DNA of 64,000 nt from Rhodanobacter sp. PCA2 (GTDB lineage Bacteria; Pseudomonadota; Gammaproteobacteria; Xanthomonadales; Rhodanobacteraceae): assembly GCF_013620825.1 (NCBI RefSeq), contig NZ_NJIC01000009.1:62743-126742 (forward strand). Direction: 5' to 3'. Every line of letters begins with the position of its first letter. The stretch's first letter is position 1. A program made the position numbers and the translations under genes. Positions 24,951-33,988 of this stretch are shown piece after piece. The notes under the pieces were generated by a model. That model saw only the letters and a program-made list of their open reading frames with translations, made no database searches and had not been told where the DNA came from.

Positions 24951-25478
24951 TCAGCCCGCCGGCACGGTGTAGCTGGGCTCGGCCGGTTCCGGCACGCCGG
25001 CGTCGCGTTCCCAGCCCTCGTTTTCCAGCTTCAGGTGCTGGATGGCGACCGCGTTCGCGTTCGCGTCCAGGTCGGGCATGGCCTGGTATTCCGAGACCCA
25101 GCAGCGATAGATCTTGTACGCCAGCGCGAGCTGGCCGGCTTCGTTGTAGACCTCCAGGATCAGGTCCTTGCGGAAGTCCTTCAGCGAGACCTCGGCGCCC
25201 AGCCCGGCGCCGAAGTTCCACACCTTGTTCGCCCACTTCTCGAACTCGGTGTCGTGGGTGACGCCGCGCTCGATGGTGATCGCGTCGTACTCGGTGCGGC
25301 CGGGCGACTTGCGCGTGCTGCTGGGGTCGCCGCCCTCGCGGTGCTTCACCACCTCGGTGGTGCGCTTCAGTCCGGAGACCTTGCTGATGCCGGCCACGTA
25401 GCGGCCGTCCCACTTCACCCGGAACTTGAAGTTCTTGTACGGATCGAAACGCTGCGCGTTGACGCTGAACTGGGCCAT
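24951..25478 (-). CDS. Inner tube protein (Hcp/gp19-like)
   Basis: A 175-residue tail-tube protein. KNFKFRVKWDGRYVAGISKV, SGLKRTTEVVKHREGGDPS, TEYDAITIERGVTHDTEFEK and WANKVW form the signature of T4 gp19-like tube subunits (Afp1/Pvc1). These stack as hexamers inside the sheath and are expelled on contraction. It follows the sheath gene by 16 bp. Only one tube paralogue is visible, whereas Afp and PVC clusters have more. Confidence 0.94.
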   Translation of the reverse strand: MAQFSVNAQRFDPYKNFKFRVKWDGRYVAGISKVSGLKRTTEVVKHREGGDPSSTRKSPGRTEYDAITIERGVTHDTEFEKWANKVWNFGAGLGAEVSLKDFRKDLILEVYNEAGQLALAYKIYRCWVSEYQAMPDLDANANAVAIQHLKLENEGWERDAGVPEPAEPSYTVPAG

Positions 25479-25494
25479 GGCGGTGTCCTCGTGG

Positions 25495-27105
25495 TCAGGC
25501 CTGGATCTGGCCGGCCATCTGCTGCAGTTGGATGACCACGAACTCGGCGGGCTTCAGCGGCGCGAAGCCGACCACGATGTTCACGATGCCGTGGTTGATG
25601 TCGTCCTGCGTGGTGGTTTCCTTGTCGCACTTCACGAAGTACGCGTCCTGCGGCGTCTGCCCCTGGAACGCGCCCTGGCGGAACAGGCCCTGCATGAATG
25701 CGCCCACGTTGAGGCGGATCTGCGCCCACAGCGGTTCGTCGTTCGGCTCGAACACCACCCACTGGGTGCCGCGGAACAGGCTCTCCTCGATGTACAGCGC
25801 GAGCCGGCGCACCGGCACGTACTTGTACTCGTCGGCGAGCAGGTCGGCGCCGCGCAGCGTGCGCGAGCCCCATACCACCGGGCCGACCAGCGGGAAGCTG
25901 CGCAGGCAGTTCACGCCCAGCGGATTGAGCATGCCGTTCTCGGCGTCGTTGAGCGGCACGGCCAGTCCCTGCACGCCGGACAGCGCCGCGTCGATGCCGG
26001 CCGGCGCCTTCCACACGCCGCGCTGGGTGTCGGTGCGAGCCATCACGCCGGCGACGATGCCGCAGGGCACGAAGGTATCGGCCTGGCCCTGGCGCATGGG
26101 ATCGGCCTCGATCACCCGCGGGAAATACAGCGCGGCGTTGCGCGCCGCGGTGCCGTTCAATCCCAGCGCGGTCAGCGCCGCGTTGTTCGACTGGGTGATC
26201 GCGCCGGCGCTGCTCCATTCGGCCGGCGCGTCCACCAGCAGCAGGGCGCGCCGGTCGACGCACAGCGCCATCGCGTTCTGGTACACGGTGGCCGAGGTGT
26301 TGCCGCCGCGCAGGTCGGGCGGGATGCACAGCAGGTTGAACAGGTCGGTCTTCTTCAGCGCGTAGATGCCGGTCTTGGCATCGGGGTCGCCGAGGTAGGC
26401 GGTGTCGTCCAGCGCCGCGCTGTCGGCGGCCTGGTCGGCGGCGGCGACGCCGGTGGAGGACTTGTCCTGGTCCCACACCGTCTTGCCGGCGTCCGGGTCC
26501 AGGTGCGCCGCCGGCACCGCAGTCGCCGGCAGGGTCAGCGAGGCGGCCACGCGCACCAGCGACGAGCTGGCCTTCAGCACGCGGTCGACGCGGCGCGGGC
26601 TCTCCTTCACGCTGAGGTTGAGGAAGCTCTCCTGCGTGCCGGCGACCATGTCGCGCACGGTGAGGTTGAACAGGTCGGCGGCGGCGAGGCCGCAGCTGGC
26701 GGCGACCTCGGCGGAGACGTTGCCGTCGATGCGCGCACGCAACTGGTTGCCCCAGCCGCCCGCCGACGCCGCTTCCAGCGGCAGGTTGGCGATCTTGATC
26801 GCGGCCTTGGCCGGCTTGCCCGCGTTGGTCTTGTACAGGCGCACGATCGCCGCCTGCGCGCCGCCGTTGAGGTAGAAGTCGCGCACGGCGTAGCCCATCG
26901 GATAGGCAGGATCGAGGCTGCCGAAGTTGCGCTCGAAGTCGCCGTAGCTGTTGATGATCAGCGGGCTTTCCGCGTCGGCATCGACCGGCCCGCGCGCGGC
27001 GCGACCGACGAAGGCGGTGATCGAGGTGGCCACCCCGGTGATGGTGCGTACGCCACTGGGGATTTCCTCGATGTAGACGCCCGGGTAAGTGAGCGCAGAT
27101 GGCAT
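25495..27105 (-). CDS. Contractile tail sheath protein
   Basis: A 536-residue sheath subunit. It opens LTYPGVYIEEIPSGVRTITG, with TSITAFVGRAARGPVD and FERNFGSLDPAYPMGYAVRD, the universal start of contractile sheaths. The C-terminal domain is also typical: VWGSRTLRGADLLADEYKYV, YIEESLFRGTQWVVFEPNDE and IVNIVVGFAPLKPAEFVVIQ. The protein is long enough to include an outer domain inserted between the two conserved halves. Only one sheath gene is present, so the particle should have a homopolymeric sheath. Confidence 0.96.
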   Translation of the reverse strand: MPSALTYPGVYIEEIPSGVRTITGVATSITAFVGRAARGPVDADAESPLIINSYGDFERNFGSLDPAYPMGYAVRDFYLNGGAQAAIVRLYKTNAGKPAKAAIKIANLPLEAASAGGWGNQLRARIDGNVSAEVAASCGLAAADLFNLTVRDMVAGTQESFLNLSVKESPRRVDRVLKASSSLVRVAASLTLPATAVPAAHLDPDAGKTVWDQDKSSTGVAAADQAADSAALDDTAYLGDPDAKTGIYALKKTDLFNLLCIPPDLRGGNTSATVYQNAMALCVDRRALLLVDAPAEWSSAGAITQSNNAALTALGLNGTAARNAALYFPRVIEADPMRQGQADTFVPCGIVAGVMARTDTQRGVWKAPAGIDAALSGVQGLAVPLNDAENGMLNPLGVNCLRSFPLVGPVVWGSRTLRGADLLADEYKYVPVRRLALYIEESLFRGTQWVVFEPNDEPLWAQIRLNVGAFMQGLFRQGAFQGQTPQDAYFVKCDKETTTQDDINHGIVNIVVGFAPLKPAEFVVIQLQQMAGQIQA

Positions 27106-27140
27106 GGGATCGTTCCTCCGTCGTGTAGGCCGGGTTGCCG

Positions 27141-27413
27141 TCAGTGCGGCGGCTTCGCGGGCTGGTTCAACGCGTACAGCACCTCGCCGTCGGGCAGCTC
27201 GTCGCGATGCAAGACCCCCTCGGCGACGAGCCGGTCAAGCACGTGGCCGATGCGACGGCAGCCGGGCGCGCCCCGCTGCCGCGGCAGCCACCAGTTGGCG
27301 ATGCCCCGCAGCGTGTCGGCTGCCTGCGGGTGACATTCCAGATACGCGAGCACCGAGCGCTCGATCTCACTCTCGCTCCTGCCCGTCGTGTCCGTCCCCT
27401 GATGCGTCGCCAT
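27141..27413 (-). CDS. Small winged-helix-like protein, first gene of the eCIS operon
   Basis: A 90-residue protein (MATHQGTDTTGRSESEIERS) with the pattern VLAYLECHPQAADTLRGIAN, WWLPRQRG and VLDRLVAEGVLHRDELPDGE, which looks like a winged helix. Similar small proteins precede the sheath gene in other eCIS clusters. It could regulate the operon or act as an assembly factor. The start is supported by a strong ribosome-binding site, GGAGGT, 4 nt before the ATG. It is the first gene after the sigma-54 promoter. Confidence 0.75.
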   Translation of the reverse strand: MATHQGTDTTGRSESEIERSVLAYLECHPQAADTLRGIANWWLPRQRGAPGCRRIGHVLDRLVAEGVLHRDELPDGEVLYALNQPAKPPH

Positions 27414-27445
27414 GACGACCTCCGTACACGTGCAAGGGAACCGGA

Positions 27446-27461
27446 GGCAACATGCGTGCCA
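27446..27461 (-). promoter_or_regulatory. Sigma-54 (-24/-12) promoter of the eCIS operon
   Basis: Read on the minus strand the site is TGGCACGCATGTTGCC, matching the sigma-54 consensus TGGCACG-N4-TTGC with the GG and GC dinucleotides separated by exactly 10 bp. The predicted transcription start falls at about 27435, leaving a leader of some 20 nt that carries GGAGGT before the ATG at 27413. A sigma-54 activator gene lies immediately upstream. Transcription from here could cover all eCIS genes, as no gap in the operon exceeds 75 bp. Confidence 0.85.
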
Positions 27462-27522
27462 CCGGCATGGATGCGGGATTCGGCGCGCCAGCTGGATTTG
27501 CGCGGGTGGGCGTGGTGGTCGC

Positions 27523-27540
27523 CGGGTCGGCGTTGACCCG
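27523..27540. promoter_or_regulatory. Inverted repeat, candidate activator (enhancer) site
   Basis: The arms CGGGTC and GACCCG are perfect and separated by 6 bp (GGCGTT). The centre lies about 95 bp upstream of the predicted start of the sigma-54 promoter, where upstream activator sequences usually lie. It is a candidate binding site for the activator encoded next door; in such GC-rich DNA chance occurrence cannot be excluded. Confidence 0.45.
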
Positions 27541-27555
27541 CCTGGCGGGCGCAGC

Positions 27556-27580
27556 GGGGAAAAGCGCACCCGCCGTGCGC
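27556..27580 (-). terminator. Rho-independent terminator after the sigma-54 activator gene
   Basis: On the minus strand GCGCAC and GTGCGC pair around the loop GGCGG and are followed by TTTTCCCC. It sits 14 bp after the stop codon of the activator gene and would separate that transcript from the eCIS operon, which starts at its own promoter downstream. Confidence 0.65.
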
Positions 27581-27594
27581 GGCGTCGCGGCCGC

Positions 27595-28584
<990 letters not shown>

Positions 28585-29132
28585 GCGTCCCCAGGGTAAT
28601 TGGCAGGACCCGGACGGGGCCTGCCATCGACGCGCAAGAGGTCCTTCTCCTGGTCGTCACGTCCCGAGCCGCGTTTGAAACGGCTCGTGGGACACCTTGG
28701 AGTATGCGTGCTTTCCGGGATGCAGTCCAAGGCTGTATCCGTCTGTCGTCTGCCGCTGTGGTTGATGTAGTCCGTGGCCGCGATGTGCGGCAAACCCGGG
28801 CTTTTGGGCGTGAACCTTGCTTGCATCCATTCGGTCGCCCGCCGCCCTGGCGTTCCCTCCCGGAATGCCTGCCGGCGATCCCCGCGAGGATGCTTGAGCG
28901 GCGAGCGCCGCGACCCGCACGAAGCCATGCACGGAGCAGTTTGCGACCGCCGTCCGGTCGTAGCGGCAAAGATGTCGCAGGGCGGGCAGGGGTGCCCGGA
29001 TCGCGTAAAATGACTGTTATGCACGCGGCCCCGCGCGTGGTTACTCGCCAGGTTCTCCGGCCACCGCCGGCCCATGCGAGTCCTACGCCGCGTAGGCGGC
29101 GCCCCTCCCCCGAACGGCCTCAGAGACGACAG
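28585..29132. other. 548-bp intergenic region between the activator and fpr
   Basis: No convincing gene is seen. A hairpin (GAGCCG/CGGCTC, loop of 9) lies near 28674-28694. A minus-strand frame of 91 codons at 28657-28932 has unusual composition and no recognised domain; it may be a dispersed intergenic element. TAAAAT at 29006-29011 is a possible -10 for fpr, which would give a leader of about 115 nt with small GC-rich hairpins (CACGCG/CGCGTG and CGCCG/CGGCG). Confidence 0.4.
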
Positions 29133-29909
29133 ATGGTAGCGATGGCGACCGAGCACGTGATCGACGTGCGGCACTGGAACGACAGCCTGTTTTCCTTCCG
29201 CACCACGCGCGATCCAGGCTTCCGCTTCGACAGCGGGCAGTTCGTGATGATCGGCATGGAGGTGGACGGCCGCCCGCTGATGCGCGCCTACTCGATCGCC
29301 AGCGCGAGCTGGGAGGAGCACCTGGAGTTCCTGTCGATCAAGGTGCAGAACGGTCCGCTCACCTCGCGCCTGCAGTACCTCAAGCCCGGCGATCCGCTGC
29401 TGGTGACGAGCAAGCCCACCGGCACCCTGGTGCTCACCGACCTCAAGCCCGGCAAGCACCTCTATCTGCTTGGCACCGGCACGGGCCTGGCGCCGTTCAT
29501 GAGCATCGTGCGCGACCCGGACACCTACGAGCGCTTCGACAAGGTCGTGCTGGCGCACGGCGTGCGCAATATCGCCGACCTGGCCTATGCGGACTACCTG
29601 CAACACGAGCTGCCGCAGCACGAGTACCTGGGTGAGTTCGTGCGCGAGAAGCTGATTTATTACCCCACGGTGACACGCGAACCGTTCCGCAACCACGGCC
29701 GCATCCCCGACGCGATCGCCAACGGCGCGATGAGCGCGGCCACCGGCCTGCCGCCGTTGAATCCGGCCACCGACCGGGTGATGCTGTGCGGCAGCCCGGC
29801 GATGCTGGACGACCTTTGCGCACTGCTGGACGGTCGCGGTTTCCAGGCTTCGCCGCGCACCCGTGAACAGGGTGATTACGTAATCGAGCGGGCGTTCGTG
29901 GACAAGTAG
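29133..29909 (+). CDS. fpr: Ferredoxin/flavodoxin-NADP+ reductase
   Basis: A 258-residue FAD enzyme exchanging electrons between NADPH and ferredoxin or flavodoxin. The chosen start MVAMATEHVIDVRHWNDSLF matches the N-terminus of Pseudomonas-type FprA (259 residues); upstream in-frame ATGs only add low-complexity sequence. FAD contacts are in RAYSIAS, and the NADP-binding segment is LLGTGTGLAPFMSI. The C-terminus ends YVIERAFVDK. These enzymes supply or drain electrons for ferredoxins during oxidative stress and Fe-S repair, so fdxA in the same window is a possible partner. Confidence 0.93.
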   Translation: MVAMATEHVIDVRHWNDSLFSFRTTRDPGFRFDSGQFVMIGMEVDGRPLMRAYSIASASWEEHLEFLSIKVQNGPLTSRLQYLKPGDPLLVTSKPTGTLVLTDLKPGKHLYLLGTGTGLAPFMSIVRDPDTYERFDKVVLAHGVRNIADLAYADYLQHELPQHEYLGEFVREKLIYYPTVTREPFRNHGRIPDAIANGAMSAATGLPPLNPATDRVMLCGSPAMLDDLCALLDGRGFQASPRTREQGDYVIERAFVDK

Positions 29910-30007
29910 GCGACCGTGGCGGCGCGTCGTCGCAGGAACTCGCGGATATCTGTCAGCCTGCGTATCATGCATACCTTCGGTACGTCCCTCCAACGGCGTG
30001 AGACGTC

Positions 30008-30769
30008 ATGACCCCCAGCCATTCGGCAGCCCGTTTGCGTGTGCTCCCCCGGCCGATCACCGACGACGGCGATGCCAGCCGGTTCTGTTCCAGTTGCGCC
30101 TTTTCCGATGCCTGCTGCGCGGTGGGCTACGGCAAGCCGGAGTTGCTCGAGCTGCATTGCCTGGTCGAGCACGTGGGACCGTTCCGCGCAGGCGAACACG
30201 TGTTCCGCACCGGCGACCCGTTCCGTGCGATCTACGCGGTGCGCGCGGGCTCGGTGAAGACGCGGCTGTTCGACCGCGACGGCAACGAGCAGGTGCTGGG
30301 CTTCTACCTGCCGGGCGAGGTGGTCGGGCTCAACGCGATCTATCCCGAGCACTTCCCCTGCGATGCGGTGGCGCTGGAAGACACCCAGTTCTGCCGCTTC
30401 TCGTTCCCCGCGATGAGCGCGCTGGCGGCGCGCCAGCCGGCGGTGCAGCAGCACCTGTTCCGGATGATCAGCAAGGAGCTGGGCGCGGTGTCGCTGCTGG
30501 CCGGCGACCACAGCGCGGACGAGCGCATGGCGGCGTTCCTGATCGACCTGTCCAACCGCTACGCGGCACGCGGCCTGCCGGCCACGCGCTTCCACCTCAG
30601 CATGTCGCGCGGCGACATCGCGAACTACCTGCGGCTGGCCGCGGAGACGGTGAGCCGGGTGCTGGGGCGCTTCCGCAGCCAGGGGCTGATCGCGCTGGAA
30701 GGCCGCGAACTGGTGCTGCTGCGGGAATCCGAATTGCGCGACATGGGCGCCAGCCTGCTGCCGGATTGA
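30008..30769 (+). CDS. fnr: FNR-type oxygen-responsive transcription regulator
   Basis: A 253-residue CRP/FNR regulator. The cluster ligands are complete: C27-x2-C30-x5-C36 and C129, with the last two separated by 93 residues exactly as in E. coli FNR (C29 and C122), so it should bind an O2-labile [4Fe-4S] cluster. The recognition helix has ETVSRVLGRF, whose Glu, Ser and Arg specify TTGAT half-sites. An additional adjacent cysteine (C37) is not standard. FNR-like boxes occur before nnrS, ccoN and fdxA in this window, so it probably controls this block. Confidence 0.94.
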   Translation: MTPSHSAARLRVLPRPITDDGDASRFCSSCAFSDACCAVGYGKPELLELHCLVEHVGPFRAGEHVFRTGDPFRAIYAVRAGSVKTRLFDRDGNEQVLGFYLPGEVVGLNAIYPEHFPCDAVALEDTQFCRFSFPAMSALAARQPAVQQHLFRMISKELGAVSLLAGDHSADERMAAFLIDLSNRYAARGLPATRFHLSMSRGDIANYLRLAAETVSRVLGRFRSQGLIALEGRELVLLRESELRDMGASLLPD

Positions 30770-30782
30770 CCGCGACGCAGGC

Positions 30783-30796
30783 CTGATCTATGTCAG
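30783..30796 (+). promoter_or_regulatory. FNR-like box upstream of nnrS
   Basis: CTGATCTATGTCAG resembles the FNR/ANR site TTGAT-N4-ATCAA, with symmetrical one-base departures at both ends. It lies 14 bp after the fnr stop codon. A class II start about 41 bp downstream would fall near 30831, before the nnrS ATG at 30850. Confidence 0.6.
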
Positions 30797-30849
30797 GGCC
30801 GCCCCGGCGGCGAGCTGACACCATGGGCGCGATCAACTCTTGGCCGCCC

Positions 30850-32091
30850 ATGGACACCTCCACTTCTCCCGCCGTCGCCAGCGACCCCGCCGCGCTGCTG
30901 GCCGCGGCGCCGCACCGGCCGCTGTTCCTTGCCGGCACCGTGGCGGTATTGCTGACCATGACCTGGTGGACGCTGGAGCTGGCCTCGCTGCGCTTCGGCT
31001 GGGCGCGCTGGCCGCAGCCCACGGTGCCGCCGGTATGGGGGCATGCGGTGCTGATCCAGTACGGCCTGTTCCCGCTGTTCATGTTCGGCTTCCTGATGAC
31101 CACGTTCCCGCGCTGGATGGACGGGCCGTCGGTGCCGCCCGTGCGCTACCTGCCGGTGGCCGGGGGCGTGCTGGGCGGTTACGTGCTGGGCACGCTGGGG
31201 TTGCTCGGCCAGCCCACGCTGCTCAAGCTGGGGCTGGTGCTGATGCTGGCGGGCTATCTGGCGGGCGTGGGCACGCTGGCCCAGGTGATGGCGAAGGCGA
31301 CGGACCGCAACAAGCACGGCTGGTCGTGCCTGGCGGCGTTCGGCGTGGGCACGCTGGGGCTGGCCGCCTTCGTGGTGTGGCTGTTCGATCCCGCGCTGCC
31401 GGCGGCGCTGGGCTGGCTGTCGGTGAAGCTGGGCACGTTCGGGTTCCTGTTGCCGGTGTACTTCACCGTGTGCCATCGCATGCTGCCGTTCTTCAGCAAG
31501 AACATGGTGGCCGGTTATGTGATGTGGCGGCCGGTGTGGAGCCTGCCGGTGGTGTGGGCGCTGCTGCTGGCGCACGTCCTGCTGGACTGGGCCGCGCTGC
31601 CGCAGTGGCTGTGGGCGTGCGACCTGCCGCTGGCCGCGGTGTTCGCGCTGCACTGGCTGATGTGGAAGCCGTGGCGCTGCCTGCGCCCGGGCCTGCTGGC
31701 GGTGCTGCACATCGCGTTCGCGTGGCTGCCGCTGGCGTTCGTGCTGTACTCGGTGCAGGACCTCGCGTTCGCCCTGCGCGGCGAGCACGTGCTGGGACTG
31801 GCGCCGCTGCACGCGCTGGCGATCGGCTTCTTCGGCTCGATGCTGGTGGCGATGGTGACGCGCGTCACCCATGGCCATTCCGGCCGCCCGCTGCAGATGC
31901 ATCCGGTGCCGTGGCTGTGTTTCGCGCTGCTGCAGCTGGTGGCGTTCGTGCGCATCCGCGCCGAACTGGGCGGCGACCGCTACCTGTGGCTGGTGATCGC
32001 CGGCGCGGGCTGGCTGCTCGCGTTCCTGCCGTGGGTGCTGCGTTCGGCGTGGATCTACCTGACGCCGCGCACGGACGGGCGGCCGGGTTGA
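30850..32091 (+). CDS. nnrS: NnrS family heme-copper membrane protein
   Basis: A 413-residue polytopic protein with about 12 hydrophobic helices. NnrS proteins are heme- and copper-containing and protect cells from nitric oxide stress; the exact reaction is not settled. Family marks are RPLFLAGTVAVLLTMTWWTL, FPLFMFGFLMTTFPRWMDG, the His-containing YFTVCHRMLPFFSKNM and ALAIGFFGSMLVAMVTRVTH. In-frame ATGs lie at 30790, 30823 and 30850. The first is inside the FNR-like box, so the last is preferred here; 30823 remains possible. It follows fnr by 80 bp. Confidence 0.88.
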   Translation: MDTSTSPAVASDPAALLAAAPHRPLFLAGTVAVLLTMTWWTLELASLRFGWARWPQPTVPPVWGHAVLIQYGLFPLFMFGFLMTTFPRWMDGPSVPPVRYLPVAGGVLGGYVLGTLGLLGQPTLLKLGLVLMLAGYLAGVGTLAQVMAKATDRNKHGWSCLAAFGVGTLGLAAFVVWLFDPALPAALGWLSVKLGTFGFLLPVYFTVCHRMLPFFSKNMVAGYVMWRPVWSLPVVWALLLAHVLLDWAALPQWLWACDLPLAAVFALHWLMWKPWRCLRPGLLAVLHIAFAWLPLAFVLYSVQDLAFALRGEHVLGLAPLHALAIGFFGSMLVAMVTRVTHGHSGRPLQMHPVPWLCFALLQLVAFVRIRAELGGDRYLWLVIAGAGWLLAFLPWVLRSAWIYLTPRTDGRPG

Positions 32092-32101
32092 GGAGGATGT
32101 C

Positions 32102-32554
32102 GTGCGGGACCTGATCGCGCCGTATTATCCGTGGATCGTGCTGGTGCACCTGGCCTGCGCGATCGTGTTCGTGGGCGCAGCCGCGTTCGAGGTGTTCGTG
32201 CTGGAGGCGCTGCACAAGCGCTTCGACGTCACGACGATGCAGCAGATCGAGACCGCGGTGATGGCGCGGGTGCGCCGCTACATGCCGTTCGTGGTGCTGC
32301 TGCTGTTCGTCAGCGGCGGCCTGCTGTTCGACCTGCGCTGCGAGGGCATCCGCTGCATCGGCGAGACGCGCTTCGGCTGGTTCCTGCTGGCCAAGGTGGT
32401 GCTGGCGTTCGGCGTGCTGGGCGTATTCGTCAACGCCGTGTGGACAGGCGCGCACGGGCGCATGAATGCCTGCCGCTTCCGTTACACGCACCGCATCGTG
32501 CTGGCGCTGATGGCGGCCATCGTTTTTCTGGCCAAGACCATGTTCTACTTGTAG
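32102..32554 (+). CDS. CopD-like integral membrane protein
   Basis: A 150-residue protein with four predicted helices, beginning (GTG start) [20 protein letters not shown]. Conserved-looking features are [17 protein letters not shown], an HKRF motif, [18 protein letters not shown] and a paired cysteine segment CEGIRCIG between helices 2 and 3. It resembles small CopD-like or DUF2269-like proteins that may bind heme or copper. It starts 10 bp after nnrS and is probably co-transcribed, so a role with NnrS in NO or metal handling is plausible but unproven. Confidence 0.65.
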   Translation: MRDLIAPYYPWIVLVHLACAIVFVGAAAFEVFVLEALHKRFDVTTMQQIETAVMARVRRYMPFVVLLLFVSGGLLFDLRCEGIRCIGETRFGWFLLAKVVLAFGVLGVFVNAVWTGAHGRMNACRFRYTHRIVLALMAAIVFLAKTMFYL

Positions 32555-32580
32555 GCCCTGTCCCCCACACGAGGTGCGTC

Positions 32581-33081
32581 ATGTCCACAGTCCATTTCAA
32601 GGGCCAGCCGGTACGCGTCGACGGCGCCTTCCCGGCGGTCGGTGCGCTGGCGCCGGCGTTCCGCCTGGTCGGTGGCGACTTGTCCGAGGTCGCGCTGGCC
32701 GACCACTCCGGCAAGCGCAAGGTGCTGAACATCTTCCCCAGCGTGGACACCGGCGTGTGCGCCGCCTCGGTGCGCCGCTTCAACGAACTGGCGGCGAAGC
32801 TCGACAACACCGTGGTGCTGTGCATCTCGGCCGACCTGCCGTTCGCGCAGGGCCGTTTCTGCGGCGCCGAAGGCATCACGAACGTGCAGATGCTGTCGCT
32901 GATGCGCGGACGCGAGTTCCTGCGTGACTACGGCGTGGCGATCGCCGACGGCCCGCTGGCCGGCGTGGCGGCCCGCGCGGTGGTGGTGCTGGATACGCAC
33001 GACAAGGTGATCCACGCCGAGCTGGTGGACGAGATCACGCACGAGCCGGATTACGACGCGGCGCTGAAGGCGCTGGGCTGA
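32581..33081 (+). CDS. tpx: Thiol peroxidase
   Basis: A 166-residue atypical 2-Cys peroxiredoxin that reduces lipid and other hydroperoxides with thioredoxin. The peroxidatic cysteine is C60 in [19 protein letters not shown] and the resolving cysteine C94 in QGRFCGAEG, corresponding to C61 and C95 of E. coli Tpx. The C-terminus [12 protein letters not shown] is typical. It starts 26 bp after the CopD-like gene and may belong to the same FNR-controlled transcript. Confidence 0.95.
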   Translation: MSTVHFKGQPVRVDGAFPAVGALAPAFRLVGGDLSEVALADHSGKRKVLNIFPSVDTGVCAASVRRFNELAAKLDNTVVLCISADLPFAQGRFCGAEGITNVQMLSLMRGREFLRDYGVAIADGPLAGVAARAVVVLDTHDKVIHAELVDEITHEPDYDAALKALG

Positions 33082-33109
33082 TCCGGCACCTGCATTCCGG
33101 CTATTGGGC

Positions 33110-33147
33110 TTGACACAATTCCATATTTCCGGAAATATGGAATTGTG
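33110..33147 (+). promoter_or_regulatory. arsR promoter with 34-bp perfect palindrome (33114-33147)
   Basis: A -35 hexamer TTGACA at 33110-33115 runs into a perfect palindrome whose 17-bp arms meet at the central CCGG (TATTTCCGGAAATA). A -10 of weak match (AAATAT, 33133-33138) lies 17 bp after the -35, inside the palindrome. The start codon GTG (33145) ends the right arm, so the transcript is probably leaderless. A repressor bound here would block RNA polymerase. AT-rich palindromes with ATA...TAT arms are usual ArsR-family operators. Confidence 0.75.
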
Positions 33148-33486
33148 GATACGCCTGCTGCTCTCTCCGCGCTCGCCGCGCTCAGCCACGATTCCCGCCT
33201 CGCCGCTTTTCGCCGGCTGGTGCAGGCAGGGGGCGAGGGCTTGTCGGTCGGCGAATTGCGCGAATACCTCGATCTCGCGCCCGCCACGCTGAGCGCGCAT
33301 CTCAATGTGCTGCGTGCTGCCGAACTGGTCGAGGACCAGCGCGAGGGCCGGACGATTCGCGTTCGCGCCAACTACATGCAGATGAACGCACTGCTGGCCT
33401 ACCTCACCGAAAACTGCTGCGCCGGCGACGCCGATTGCGGCCCGGTGCCGGCTTGCAAGCCGCGCAAGACCGTAGCCAGGCGATGA
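33145..33486 (+). CDS. arsR: ArsR-type arsenite-responsive repressor
   Basis: A 113-residue winged-helix repressor. The DNA-recognition region is LSVGELREYLDLAPATLSAH followed by LNVLRAAELVEDQREGRTIR. The C-terminal tail has C91, C92 and C98 (CCAGDADC), the same CC-x5-C spacing as the As(III) site C95/C96/C102 of Acidithiobacillus ferrooxidans ArsR, rather than the alpha-3 site of E. coli ArsR. The start is GTG; the nearest ATG (33137) is out of frame. It leads an arsC-aquaporin operon. Confidence 0.9.
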   Translation: MDTPAALSALAALSHDSRLAAFRRLVQAGGEGLSVGELREYLDLAPATLSAHLNVLRAAELVEDQREGRTIRVRANYMQMNALLAYLTENCCAGDADCGPVPACKPRKTVARR

Positions 33487-33601
33487 GCCGATCCCACGCA
33501 CACGCACACGCGGATGTGGCCGGTTCCGTCGGCAACACCGGCTTTCGTGTGGTCCGGCGGCGGGTTCCAGCCGGCGTGCCTGATGCCGAGAGTCGTGTCC
33601 G

Positions 33602-33988
33602 ATGAAGCGCATCCTGTTCGTCTGCGTGGAAAACGCGAACCGCAGCCAGATGGCCGAGGCGTTCGCGCGCATGCATGGCGGCGCGACGGTCGAGGCGCTG
33701 AGCGCCGGCTCGGCGCCGGCGGGCCGGATCAATCCCAGGGCCATGCGCTTCATGGCCGAGCTGGGCTACGACCTGGGCACGCATGCGTCGAAATCGCTGG
33801 ACGAGATCCGGGGCGAGTTCGATGCCGTCGTCACCATGGGTTGCGGCGACAGCTGCCCCTGGGTGCCGGCGATGCGACGCGAGGACTGGAACCTGCCCGA
33901 TCCGAAGCATCTGGACGACGCGGGTTATCGCGCGGTGCGCGACGAGATCTCCATGCGCGTGCAGCGCCTGCTGGCGGAACTGGGATGA
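33602..33988 (+). CDS. arsC: Arsenate reductase, low-molecular-weight phosphatase type
   Basis: A 128-residue enzyme of the LMW protein-tyrosine-phosphatase fold. The P-loop is C8-VENAN-R14, and the redox cysteines C81 and C85 lie in TMGCGDSCPW, with DPKHLDD further on. Thioredoxin-coupled ArsC of the S. aureus pI258 type has the same arrangement; the spacing of the last two cysteines is shorter here (4 rather than 7). It reduces arsenate to arsenite, which the neighbouring channel can then release. The stop overlaps the aquaporin start by 4 bp. Confidence 0.9.
   Translation: MKRILFVCVENANRSQMAEAFARMHGGATVEALSAGSAPAGRINPRAMRFMAELGYDLGTHASKSLDEIRGEFDAVVTMGCGDSCPWVPAMRREDWNLPDPKHLDDAGYRAVRDEISMRVQRLLAELG

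Noticed and set aside
3560-27413. Prophage or tailocin interpretation of the injection-system genes
   Set aside because: No integrase, capsid, terminase, holin or phage regulators; AAA+ ATPase, DUF4255, DUF4157 and DUF6519 identify an eCIS.
28657-28932. Possible 91-residue protein on the minus strand
   Set aside because: No domain, no ribosome site, unusual composition; more likely an intergenic element.
30790-30849. Longer nnrS start at 30790
   Set aside because: It lies within the FNR-like box, and the added residues are not conserved-looking.
33104-33292. 62-codon plus-strand frame starting before arsR
   Set aside because: It overlaps arsR in another frame and has no recognisable domain; the arsR GTG frame is clearly coding.
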